A DNA stretch of 64,000 nucleotides, from NCBI GenBank assembly GCA_002309015.1, contig DBWM01000070.1, positions 48,712 through 112,711 on the forward strand, given 5' to 3'. The DNA comes from Myxococcales bacterium UBA1238 (lineage in GTDB: Bacteria; Myxococcota_A; Bradymonadia; UBA7976; UBA1532). Numbering within the stretch: the stretch's first letter is position 1; each line of letters opens with the position of its first letter. A model generated the notes under the pieces. The model did not search any database. It was not told where the DNA came from and saw only the letters and a program-made list of their open reading frames with translations. This document shows, piece after piece, positions 1 through 7,727 of the stretch. The translations under genes were made by a program, and so were the position numbers.

Positions 1-1
1 C

Positions 2-1555
2 CTGCCGATTCAAAACTGGCCCATGGAGCCTTCGAGCGGGGGGATCCAGGCGCGCATTCTGGAAAGCTTGCCTTCGGGAAATGCGTCGCCGGCGCAATCG
101 CTTCAGAATGGGCCTTCGATCGCGGGTCCGAAGCCGCAGTTGCTGCCGAGGGAATCTTCGGTGGTGCCGCCGATGGGCAGCGTGGAGTCCAATGGGGCGT
201 TCAACAGTGTTGAGAAGTCCGAACAGTCGGCGCGCCTGCCGGTGGATCAGCGCCCGATTCAGAAGAATGCGGCATTTTTAACGCCCGCACCCGCGCCGGC
301 GCCCGCCAATTCCGGATTTCTGCCGCCCGCAGCATCGGTGCACGGTGCGTCGCTGACCGATCCGCCGCCCGCCGACGTGGATTGGAGTGCGGCGGGCTTC
401 CTTTCGAGCGATCCTTTGGCGCCGAAGCCTCAGATTTCGCCGGATCTGATGGGCATTGCCAGCGAGATGGCGGGGTTTGAGAACGATTTCGGCAAGATGC
501 TCAACAGTTCAATCCATGGATCCCTCGAAGCTCAGCATTCGGGCCAGGCCAAAGCCCAGGAAATCCTGATGGAGGATCTTGGAGGCTTCGATCCATGGAA
601 GGAAGGCGAGGATCCCTGGGCTGAGGCGGAGGAAGCGGAGACTCAAAAGCGCGCTAAAGCGCAGGAATCTGTGGCCGCAGAGACGGTCGGGCGCCAGGAA
701 GAGTTTCCGGTCGATCAGGTCGAGATCATCGAAGAAAAAGATCGCTCTTCGGCGCCGTTGCCAGAGATGCCTTTGCCGTCAGCGCCGCCTGATCACCCGC
801 AGCAGTTGCCCGCCGACGTGCCGAACGTGCCTTCGGTCAGGGTTTCGGAGTCCTCGCGGTCGCAGATTTCGACTTCGGCGTTTGGATCGCCGCTCTCCAA
901 TCCGCCCACTCCGCCGAGCCTCTCGCTGCCGCCGCTTTCGGGGAAGTTCAACACGATTTCCAACCCGCCGCCGAGCGCGCAGAATCCGTTTGCGAAGGTG
1001 CCCTCCAAGGTGCATCAGCCGAGCGATCTGCAAACCCAGGCGCCCGCAAGCGCGTCGAATGTCGCGATGTCGGATTTGGACGCCTTCCTTCAGGGAGAGC
1101 TCGCGGGGATGTCGGATTTGGCGCTCGGCAATGCGACCACTGAGAAGCCGCAGCCCAAAGTTCAGCCTCAATATACGCAGGCGGACTGCGAGCAATGGCG
1201 CAAGGAAGCTCAGGAATGCCTGCTGCAGGGTGATCTCTACGGCGCCTACCTCAAATGGGATGACATTCAGCAGGTCCTGCCCGCCGATGAGGATGCGCAG
1301 CAGTTTATGAGCGAAAACCAGGTTCGCCTGCAGAGCCTCCTGCTCTCGAACTTAGGCTCGCTTCAAAAGGTACCGCGCTTAAAGATCTCCAGAAACGAGC
1401 TCACCTGGCAGTCCCTCGACCATAAGTCCGGCTTCCTGCTGAGCCAGATCGACGGTTTGACCAGTTACGAGGATCTGATCGCGATCTCCTGCATGCCCGA
1501 ATTCGAGGCGATGCGCATATTGGTCCGCTTCCTGAAGAAGGATCTGATCCGCTAG
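2..1555 (+). CDS. Large Pro/Ser-rich protein with helical C-terminal domain (5' end outside window)
   Basis: The frame is open to the left edge of the window and the first ATG (23) lacks a ribosome binding site, so the true start is probably upstream. Counting from that ATG, about 390 residues are rich in Pro, Ser, Ala and acid residues and look disordered. They are followed by a TPR-like helical stretch (CLLQGDLYGAYLKWDD) and a C-terminal domain of about 55 residues containing FLLSQIDGLTSYEDL and EAMRILVRFLKK. Small winged-helix-like domains with this IDG..S.EDL pattern end many Myxococcota regulatory proteins; I recall the resemblance and have not tested it. No catalytic motif is visible. 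The gene ends 16 bases before a strong terminator, so it is the last gene of its transcript. Function unknown. Confidence 0.75.
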   Translation: MPIQNWPMEPSSGGIQARILESLPSGNASPAQSLQNGPSIAGPKPQLLPRESSVVPPMGSVESNGAFNSVEKSEQSARLPVDQRPIQKNAAFLTPAPAPAPANSGFLPPAASVHGASLTDPPPADVDWSAAGFLSSDPLAPKPQISPDLMGIASEMAGFENDFGKMLNSSIHGSLEAQHSGQAKAQEILMEDLGGFDPWKEGEDPWAEAEEAETQKRAKAQESVAAETVGRQEEFPVDQVEIIEEKDRSSAPLPEMPLPSAPPDHPQQLPADVPNVPSVRVSESSRSQISTSAFGSPLSNPPTPPSLSLPPLSGKFNTISNPPPSAQNPFAKVPSKVHQPSDLQTQAPASASNVAMSDLDAFLQGELAGMSDLALGNATTEKPQPKVQPQYTQADCEQWRKEAQECLLQGDLYGAYLKWDDIQQVLPADEDAQQFMSENQVRLQSLLLSNLGSLQKVPRLKISRNELTWQSLDHKSGFLLSQIDGLTSYEDLIAISCMPEFEAMRILVRFLKKDLIR

Positions 1556-1571
1556 CGCGCGATCGATCCCG

Positions 1572-1608
1572 AAAAAAGCCCGCAGCAAACCGCTCGCGGG
1601 CTTTTTTT
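1572..1608. terminator. Intrinsic terminator, probably bidirectional
   Basis: AAAAAAGCCCGC (1572-1583) pairs with GCGGGCTTTTTTT (1596-1608) around a 12-base loop. T-runs occur on both strands, so it can end the plus-strand gene just upstream and also the minus-strand gene that stops at 1699. Confidence 0.85.
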
Positions 1609-1698
1609 TACCCTCATCTTTTGAAATCAGGGCTGCTGCTTTGGGTGAGGAAAGCGGGATCGGAGGCTGAAAGGGGCAGGGAAGAGGCAGAGGAAGCT

Positions 1699-2427
1699 TT
1701 ACTCTTCGCTTTTCTCTTCTTCGTCGTCTTTGTTGCCGGCGGCGGTCTTGCGCGACTTGATGTTCACCACATTCTGGTCGATCAGCTTGTTGATGCGGAT
1801 GGCGAGCTGCTCGAGATTGCCGCTGGGCGAGACGAGCAGGAGGGCGTTGATATGCTCGATCATCTTTTTGTAGACGGCGATCGAATCCTTGCGCGACTGG
1901 GTGGAGGAGCCGACGGGCCGCTCGGAGATGCTCTGCACGCGGTCGCGATAAAGGTTTGAGAAGCGATCGCAGCAGGCTTTCAGGTGATCGATCCAGGGAT
2001 CGGCGCCGATCTTGTCGCGGTACGCCTGCGGGATGTTGTAAAGGGCGGTGATCAGGCGTTCCATCTGAGCGTAGGCCGATGCGTAACCCTTTGCGGTGGG
2101 GTTCTCGTAGCGCGCGAAGACCGAGAGGCAATATTCGCCGGCCTCGCGAACGGCCGGATCAGGGTGTCGGGCCATCGCGCGGAAGAATGCATTCGCACCA
2201 CCCCAGGCATCGTCGGCCTCTTTGTCGGCCTTATCGAGCAGCTTTGTGCTCGCCTTATCCTCTTTGGGGCTCAGCGACTCGTCGAGGTTATCGACCGATT
2301 CCAGAAACTTCTCCGCCCATTCCGGCACGCTGCCAAAAATCGTCTTAATCTGCCAGCGCACTTCGTTGTAGTACCCGTAAAGTTCAGCCTGACGAAGCTT
2401 GATGATCGGGAAGGTATTGATCTTCAT
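1699..2427 (-). CDS. DUF6261-like helical protein of unknown function
   Basis: A 242-residue, mostly helical, charged protein without signal peptide or membrane segment. The ATG at 2427 is chosen because AAAGG lies 8 bases upstream; an in-frame GTG at 2436 sits inside that Shine-Dalgarno and is unlikely. It opens with a short beta-like motif (MKINTFPIIKLRQAEL), continues as a helical bundle with a DEADDAW-like patch near residue 80 and a VRxAxEYCLxVFxxYxxPTxK patch, and ends in an acidic Lys/Glu tail. The protein at 24382-25227 has the same order of motifs (ADxAW, EVRxAAE, VFxxIxxPNxK, a Gln..LI..L segment), so the two are diverged paralogues. The resemblance to DUF6261 is from memory. No enzyme motif is seen; function unknown. 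Confidence 0.7.
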   Translation of the reverse strand: MKINTFPIIKLRQAELYGYYNEVRWQIKTIFGSVPEWAEKFLESVDNLDESLSPKEDKASTKLLDKADKEADDAWGGANAFFRAMARHPDPAVREAGEYCLSVFARYENPTAKGYASAYAQMERLITALYNIPQAYRDKIGADPWIDHLKACCDRFSNLYRDRVQSISERPVGSSTQSRKDSIAVYKKMIEHINALLLVSPSGNLEQLAIRINKLIDQNVVNIKSRKTAAGNKDDEEEKSEE

Positions 2428-3000
2428 TGGGGCCACCTTTCAAAAAACGGTGAACGTTAAGGTTAAAAAGTTTATAGCAAAGCCTCCGGCGGCCTGTCCA
2501 GAAAGTTTTTTAAATTTTTTTGAAGGTCATGCTTTGGATGGAGAAGCTGATCGGCAAAGATCAGGGCTTACATCGCGTGAAGTTTGGAGTCCATGAAGCA
2601 AATGAGTTAAAAGATCGCCGTGCGGAAGACGTGATGTTACGTAATGAGTTCAAAAGATCACCGTGCGGAAGGTGATCTTGAACAAAAGATGTTGATCGAT
2701 CACCGTGCGGAAGGCGATCTTTTGATGAAGGAGTAAAAACATTCAGCGATCGAAGCCGCGATCAGGTCAAAATCCCCCATACATTCAGGATCGAAAGCTG
2801 TCCCAGTAGCTATTGATGGCCGTGCAGCGGCTGGAGGGGGAGGTGGATCACAAAATCAGGCTCGTGCGGAGGGTGATCGAAATCCTCCTCACCGCTATCT
2901 CCGTTGTGCGTGTGGCGATCGAAGCCCAGAAAACCGCGATCTGCGTTGTGGGTGGGTGTGATGGAAGCTCGGATGGTGGGGATTTACGGGATACTGGGCG
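2428..3000. other. Intergenic region with palindromic repeat cluster, no gene seen
   Basis: About 570 bases between two minus-strand genes. The only structure noticed is the GATC palindrome cluster at 2611-2720 and weaker GTGCGGAGGGTGATC-type remnants near 2866-2880. The short ORFs here have no Shine-Dalgarno and no family resemblance. Confidence 0.5.
2611..2720. repeat. Three spaced palindromic GATC-rich repeats
   Basis: Three near-identical 20-22 base units occur at 2613-2632, 2656-2677 and 2697-2718, spaced 41-43 bases. The consensus is GATCACC-GTGCGGA-AGGTGATC, an inverted repeat able to form a 7-8 bp hairpin. The first unit has a damaged right arm. The flanks of copies 1 and 2 also match (AATGAGTT-AAAGATC), so a longer unit was duplicated. 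This resembles REP-type extragenic palindromes. Confidence 0.6.
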
Positions 3001-4143
3001 CTATGCACCCTTTAAAATCCGGCGGGAGATCACTAAGCGCAGGATCTCACTGGTGCCTTCGCCGATCTCGCAGAGTTTGGCGTCGCGCCATAAGCGCTCT
3101 ACGGGGAATTCTTTGGAGTAGCCGTAGCCGCCGTGGATTTGGATGGCGCGGTTGCAGGCTCTGGTAGCGGCTTCGCTGGCGAGGAGTTTGGCTTCGGCAG
3201 CCTCTTTGCAGAAGCTTTGGCCGTTGGCCTGGCGGTCGGCGGCTTTAAACAACAGCAGTCGGGCGGCTTCAAGTTCGGCGTGGCTTTCGGCGATCATCTG
3301 TTGCAGGGCTTCAAAATCGCAGAGGCGGGTTTGGAACTGCCTGCGCTCGGCCGAATATTTGATCGCGTGATCCAATGCGGACTCACCCAGACCGAGGGCC
3401 AGGCTGCCGATGGTCACGCGACCGCGATCGAGAATCTTTAATGTGTCGGTGAATCCGGCATTGAGCTCGCCGAGGAGGTTCTCATCGGGCACGAACACGT
3501 CGTCCAAAAAGAGTTCGGCGGTGTCGGAGGCGCGCATCCCGGCTTTGTCGAGATGGCGGCCCACCGAAAAGCCTTTGCAGGGGAGTTCCACGATGAATGC
3601 GCTGATGCCGTGCTGCTTTTTTTGAGCGTCCGTCGAGGCGAGGATGACCGCAATATCGCCAACCGAGCCTTGGGTGATGAAGATCTTCGAGCCGTTGAGG
3701 ATCCATCCGCCCTCGGTCTTGACCGCCTTCGTGCGCATGCCCGCCGCATCGCTGCCTGATCCGGGTTCGGTCAAGCCCCAGGCGCCGAGTTTTTGACCGG
3801 ACGCCAGTGCTGGTAAGTACTTCTTTTTTTGCTGTTCGTTCCCCGCAAGGGCGATGTGACCGGAGCATAACGAGTTATGACTCGCTACGGTGAGCGCCGC
3901 ACTGCCGTCCGCCCTGGCGATCTCCTCTACTGCGAGGGCGAGGGAGAGCAGATCCATGCCCGATCCGCCGTACGCTTCGGGAATGCAGACGCCCATGATG
4001 CCGAGTTCGCCCAGCTTTCGGTATAAGTCGCGCGGAAATTCGGCCTTTTGATCCCACTCTGCGGCGTGCGGTTCGATCTCTTTGGCCACGAAATCGCGCA
4101 TCATCTGGCAGAGCATCTGATGATCTTCTTTGAGTTCAAACAT
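3001..4143 (-). CDS. Acyl-CoA dehydrogenase (short-chain/branched type)
   Basis: A 380-residue FAD-dependent dehydrogenase that introduces the alpha-beta double bond into acyl-CoA and passes electrons to ETF. The full ACAD fold is present: an N-terminal helical domain, a beta domain with LTEPGSGSDAAGM and WILNGSKIFITQG, and a C-terminal helical domain with RRQF and the IHGGYGY motif. The catalytic base is at the canonical short/medium-chain position (GEGTSEI, Glu about 362). The alternative helix-G glutamate of isovaleryl-CoA dehydrogenase is absent; that spot reads LDRGRV. AGGTGA precedes the ATG. It is the last gene of a four-gene operon with a carboxyltransferase, a methylglutaconyl-CoA hydratase-like enzyme and a second ACAD-family protein, which suggests branched-chain acyl-CoA catabolism. 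The exact substrate is not decided. Confidence 0.92.
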   Translation of the reverse strand: MFELKEDHQMLCQMMRDFVAKEIEPHAAEWDQKAEFPRDLYRKLGELGIMGVCIPEAYGGSGMDLLSLALAVEEIARADGSAALTVASHNSLCSGHIALAGNEQQKKKYLPALASGQKLGAWGLTEPGSGSDAAGMRTKAVKTEGGWILNGSKIFITQGSVGDIAVILASTDAQKKQHGISAFIVELPCKGFSVGRHLDKAGMRASDTAELFLDDVFVPDENLLGELNAGFTDTLKILDRGRVTIGSLALGLGESALDHAIKYSAERRQFQTRLCDFEALQQMIAESHAELEAARLLLFKAADRQANGQSFCKEAAEAKLLASEAATRACNRAIQIHGGYGYSKEFPVERLWRDAKLCEIGEGTSEILRLVISRRILKGA

Positions 4144-4154
4144 CGGTTCACCTG

Positions 4155-5678
4155 TTACACGGGATGGACGCTGTGCTTCTTTGCGCCGGGCGCAAGATAG
4201 CCGGATCGGTAATAATGAAAGCGTGCGATCAGGGCCTGACGGAGATCTTTGGCCGAAACGATGTCGTCGATGACGAGCTCAGAGGCGAGTTTGAGCACAT
4301 CCACATCTGCGGCGTATTCCGCACGGCGCGCTAAAACAAAAGCTTCTCGTTCTTCTTCGGGGAGTTCGGCGATCTTGTTGGCGTAGACGGCATTCACCGC
4401 CGCTTCGGGACCCATGACCGCGATCATCGAGCCCGGCAGCGCGATCGTGCAATCGGGGGCAAAGGCCGGACCACCCATCGCATAGAGCCCCGCACCGTAC
4501 GCTTTGCGCAAAATCACCGAGATCTTCGGCACCGAGGCCTCCGAAACCGCAGAGATCATCTTGGCCCCATGGCGGATGATCCCCTGGCGCTCCACCTTTG
4601 AGCCGATCATGAAGCCCGGCACATCGGCTAAATAGAGCAAAGGAATGTTGAAGGCGTCGCAGAGTTCGATGAACCGCGCGGCTTTGTCGGCGCTGTCGGC
4701 GAAGAGGACGCCCCCCTTAAACTTCGACTGGTTGGCGAGCACCCCGATCGGATACCCGTCCAGACGTCCGAAGCCCGTCACCAGCTCCTGCGCAAACTTC
4801 GCTTTGATCTCGAGAAAGCTTTCGTCGTCGAGCAGAGCGCGCAAAAACTTCTTCACATCGCAGGGTTTGTTGGGATGATCGGGCAGAAGGGCTTCGATGT
4901 CACTTTCGGGCGCCGTGCGGCTGGTGCCCTGCTTAGGAATCTGAAGCGCGTTCTGGGGCATGAAGCTCAGATATTTGCGGCCCCATTCGAGCGCTTCCTG
5001 TTCGGACTTCACCAAAACGTCGCCGCAGCCCGACTCGCTGCAATGCATGCGCGCGCCGCCCATCTCTTCGAGGGTCACCTTCTCGCCGATCACCATCTCG
5101 GCCATGCGAGGACTGCCCAGATACATCGACGCATTCTGATCGACCATCACGACCACGTCGCAGAACGCGGGAATGTAGGCTCCCCCGGCCGCCGAAGGAC
5201 CAAACAACAGGCAGATCTGCGGGATCAAACCCGACATCTCGACCTGGTATTTGAAGATCAACCCCGCGCCGCGCCGTCCGGGAAACATCTCCACCTGATC
5301 GGTAATGCGCGCCCCCGCCGAATCGATGAGATAGAAGATGGGGCAGAGGAGCTTCTTTGCGGTTTCCTGAATGCGCAGCATCTTTTCTACGGTCCGCGCA
5401 CCCCAGGATCCGGCTTTCACCGTGGAATCGTTGGCCAGGATCGCGACCGTCCGGCCTTCGATCTGCCCGAGGCCCGTCACCACGCCGTCCGACGGGAGAT
5501 CCGCCGCCTTGCAGTTGGCAAAAAAGGCGTCTTCCACAAAGGATCCCGCGTCGCACAAGGCCTCGATCCGCGCTCGCACAAACAGCTTGCCCTGTGCGGC
5601 GTTCTTCTCGTGGTATTTGGGCTTGCCCCCCGCCTCGATCTGCGTCCGAAGCTGAGCGATCTCTTCTGTAGGATTCAC
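4155..5678 (-). CDS. Acyl-CoA carboxylase carboxyltransferase (beta) subunit, methylcrotonyl/propionyl type
   Basis: A 507-residue biotin-dependent carboxyltransferase. The start is a GTG at 5678: AAGGAG lies 6 bases upstream inside the end of the preceding gene, and longer in-frame starts would overlap that gene by over 100 bases. Two crotonase-like halves are visible, with the oxyanion-hole regions GPSAAGGAYIPA and YGAGLYAMGGPAFAPD. The stretches GVVTGLGQIEGRTVAILAND and MYLGSPRMAEMVIGEKVTLEE recall the Bacillus YngE / LiuB group that works on methylcrotonyl-CoA; that is from memory. The gene begins one base after the hydratase stop, so translation is coupled. No biotin carboxylase or biotin carrier subunit gene is in the window, so the alpha subunit must lie elsewhere. 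Confidence 0.9.
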   Translation of the reverse strand: MNPTEEIAQLRTQIEAGGKPKYHEKNAAQGKLFVRARIEALCDAGSFVEDAFFANCKAADLPSDGVVTGLGQIEGRTVAILANDSTVKAGSWGARTVEKMLRIQETAKKLLCPIFYLIDSAGARITDQVEMFPGRRGAGLIFKYQVEMSGLIPQICLLFGPSAAGGAYIPAFCDVVVMVDQNASMYLGSPRMAEMVIGEKVTLEEMGGARMHCSESGCGDVLVKSEQEALEWGRKYLSFMPQNALQIPKQGTSRTAPESDIEALLPDHPNKPCDVKKFLRALLDDESFLEIKAKFAQELVTGFGRLDGYPIGVLANQSKFKGGVLFADSADKAARFIELCDAFNIPLLYLADVPGFMIGSKVERQGIIRHGAKMISAVSEASVPKISVILRKAYGAGLYAMGGPAFAPDCTIALPGSMIAVMGPEAAVNAVYANKIAELPEEEREAFVLARRAEYAADVDVLKLASELVIDDIVSAKDLRQALIARFHYYRSGYLAPGAKKHSVHPV

Positions 5679-5679
5679 G

Positions 5680-6450
5680 TCACTCTCCTTGGTAAACGGG
5701 CGGCCGCTTTTCGGCAAAGGCGCGCAGGCCCTCGAGGCGATCTTTTGTGCCGAGCGTCTGCGCATAGGCGGCGGATTCGGCCGCAAGCGCCGCTTCCCTC
5801 TGTCGCAGGGCGTTCTCATTTAAGACCCGCTTGGCGAGCTTCTGCGCGATCGGCGCCCCCTCGGCCATCTTTTCGGCGTACGCGAGCGCTTCTGCGTTCA
5901 CATCTTCGCAAAGCTGGTGCACCAACCCGATGCGGAAGGCCTCGTTCGCGTCGATCCGATCGCCCGTCAGGATGAGGCGCTTCGCCTGAGCGACCCCCAC
6001 CGCCTGCGGCAGCCGATAGGTTCCCCCGGCCCCCGGAATGATCCCGAGCTTCGTCTCGGGCAACGCAAAGAAGGCGTCCTTTTGACAAAGCCGCAGGTCG
6101 CAGGCGAGCGCGATCTCGAGCCCGCCGCCCATGCAGGCCCCCTTCAGAGCCGCCAGTACGGGCATTTCCGCATCTTCGAGGGCCGAGCAGAAGCGATTCA
6201 GACGCCCGAGGAAGGCTTTGATCTCTTCATCGCTCATGCTCCTGCGCTCTTTTAAGTCTGCCCCCGCGCAAAAGCCCGGACCGGCGGCCTGCAAAAGCAT
6301 CACCCGCGCCTCGCTGCAAGGCGTTAAAACCGCCTCTTCGAGCGCATCGAGCATCGAGAGAGAGAGCGCATTTCGCTTTTCAGGGCGGTTTAGGGTGATG
6401 CGCAGGATGCCCTTCGGCAAAAGTTCTTTTTGAATCAAGGGTGGGCACAT
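5680..6450 (-). CDS. Enoyl-CoA hydratase/isomerase family, methylglutaconyl-CoA hydratase-like
   Basis: A 256-residue crotonase. The oxyanion hole is seen in FCAGADLKER and GACMGGGLEIALACD. Both hydratase glutamates are in place (GGLEIA and LPETKLGIIPGAGG), so hydratase activity is expected rather than isomerase only. The C-terminus YAQTLGTKDRLEGLRAF..KRPP is close to that of AUH/LiuC methylglutaconyl-CoA hydratases, the step after methylcrotonyl-CoA carboxylase in leucine breakdown. The upstream gene ends 10 bases before the ATG and the downstream carboxyltransferase starts 1 base after the stop. The Shine-Dalgarno is weak, so coupling to the upstream gene is likely. The substrate is inferred from similarity and context. 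Confidence 0.88.
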   Translation of the reverse strand: MCPPLIQKELLPKGILRITLNRPEKRNALSLSMLDALEEAVLTPCSEARVMLLQAAGPGFCAGADLKERRSMSDEEIKAFLGRLNRFCSALEDAEMPVLAALKGACMGGGLEIALACDLRLCQKDAFFALPETKLGIIPGAGGTYRLPQAVGVAQAKRLILTGDRIDANEAFRIGLVHQLCEDVNAEALAYAEKMAEGAPIAQKLAKRVLNENALRQREAALAAESAAYAQTLGTKDRLEGLRAFAEKRPPVYQGE

Positions 6451-6460
6451 GGTGGGATCT

Positions 6461-7504
6461 TTAAAGATGGGCGGTCAGCTGCCTCGTGATCGCCTGGCAG
6501 AGCGCGTTTTCATGTTCAAAGAGCGCGCGGGTGGCCTCAAAATCGCGGATCAGGCGCTCGCATGCGCTGCCTTCGATCGAGCTTTCGATGCCGGCGATCT
6601 CGCGCAGGTTGCAGAAGAGCTGCTCCATCTTGTTTGAGACGAACAGGCGAAGCTCCGCACTGCGCAGACTCCGCTTTTCTCCCTTTAATGCCGCCGCCGC
6701 TTCCATCATCGCTTCGCCCGCATCGAGATCCATCTCCATGTTGGCGAGCTTAAACTGCACGTTTTGCTGCCGGGTGAGCGGCAGGCCGCCGTTCTCGAGG
6801 GTTTTGGCGAACGTGAGCGCGAGATGGTAAGCCCTGCGACCGAGTCCCAGCTGCACCGCAGCCTCGGCCCTGCGTCGCATTTCGCAAAGCTGAGCGTATA
6901 CTTTAAGCCCCTCACCGTAAGATCCGAGCAAAGCGGAAGCGTCGATCCTGCAGCGATCGAACGTCCAGTCCGCAAGCCCCAGCGCCGTCAGCCCCGTCAT
7001 GCGCCGCCCCGGCAAAACTTCGACCCCCGGCAGCGAGCGCGGCAGCAAAAACGCCGAGATCACCCCGTCCTCATCCTGTGCGAAGACCGCGATCAGCTCC
7101 GCCTGCGACTGCGGCACCGAGTTGCATTCTCCCGTCAGCGTAAAGGCGTCCCCGGTCTTCTCGAGCATCAGGGGTGAAAGTCCCTCTCTCGAGCCTAAGG
7201 TCGCCGTAAGCTCGCCGCTCCAGAGCAAATCCTGCAATGCGTCGCCGGACTCAGGGCCTTCCGACTGCAAAACCGCCCGTGCCACCAGCCCCTGAAGCGC
7301 CAATGCGCAGGCGACCGCCGGTCCCACCTGTGCGATGCTCTCAACCTGCGTCAAAATTTCGAATACGCTCTGCTCCCGGGAAAGCAATCCCTGGGATCCC
7401 AGGCGTGCAATCAGATCACCCGGCAGCGCTCCGCGTTCATTCCACTCGAGCGCATGCTGCGCAACCTCTGATTTCACTTGCTGAAACTGTTGATCGATCG
7501 ACAT
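6461..7504 (-). CDS. Divergent acyl-CoA dehydrogenase family protein, possibly catalytically altered
   Basis: A 347-residue protein with the overall acyl-CoA dehydrogenase layout: an N-terminal helical part, a beta part (TGDAFTLTGECNSVPQS, FDRCRIDASALLG) and a C-terminal helical part (QQNVQFKLANMEMDLDAGEAMM). It is shorter than its operon neighbour and lacks the EGTSEI catalytic loop, the LTEPGxGSD flavin loop and the HGGYGY motif. It is therefore either a pseudo-enzyme, a partner subunit or an enzyme with changed chemistry. The ATG at 7504 is preferred because AGGAG lies 11 bases upstream; an in-frame GTG at 7516 overlaps that AGGAG. It is the first gene of the four-gene operon. Confidence 0.75.
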   Translation of the reverse strand: MSIDQQFQQVKSEVAQHALEWNERGALPGDLIARLGSQGLLSREQSVFEILTQVESIAQVGPAVACALALQGLVARAVLQSEGPESGDALQDLLWSGELTATLGSREGLSPLMLEKTGDAFTLTGECNSVPQSQAELIAVFAQDEDGVISAFLLPRSLPGVEVLPGRRMTGLTALGLADWTFDRCRIDASALLGSYGEGLKVYAQLCEMRRRAEAAVQLGLGRRAYHLALTFAKTLENGGLPLTRQQNVQFKLANMEMDLDAGEAMMEAAAALKGEKRSLRSAELRLFVSNKMEQLFCNLREIAGIESSIEGSACERLIRDFEATRALFEHENALCQAITRQLTAHL

Positions 7505-7727
7505 CGTCAGACTCACTCCTGCTGCACACCCTCCTGCGGGAAGCGGGCGGTATAGCAGACTCCGGTTACGATGGATGTGAAGATTTGGTGAAAGTTCTGG
7601 CAGCCTTTTCGGGCGTCCGCTCCGCGATCGATGCGGTCCTCATGAAAAACTGCGGACGACCCTGAGGCTGCGGAAGATGTAAGGGGCAAATGGGCAGGCT
7701 TGCTTGGGGCAGAGGGAAGCCCTGATT

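Noticed and set aside
2611..2720. CRISPR array at the palindromic repeats
   Set aside because: Only three units, imperfect, with flanks that are themselves repeated and no cas genes.
3001..4143. Assignment of the dehydrogenase as isovaleryl-CoA dehydrogenase (liuA)
   Set aside because: The catalytic Glu is in the EGTSEI loop and the helix-G position used by isovaleryl-CoA dehydrogenase is Gly, so only the general family is called.
4875..5975. Plus-strand open frame of 366 codons opposite the carboxyltransferase and hydratase genes
   Set aside because: It is antisense to two conserved enzymes, rich in Arg and His, without a ribosome binding site.
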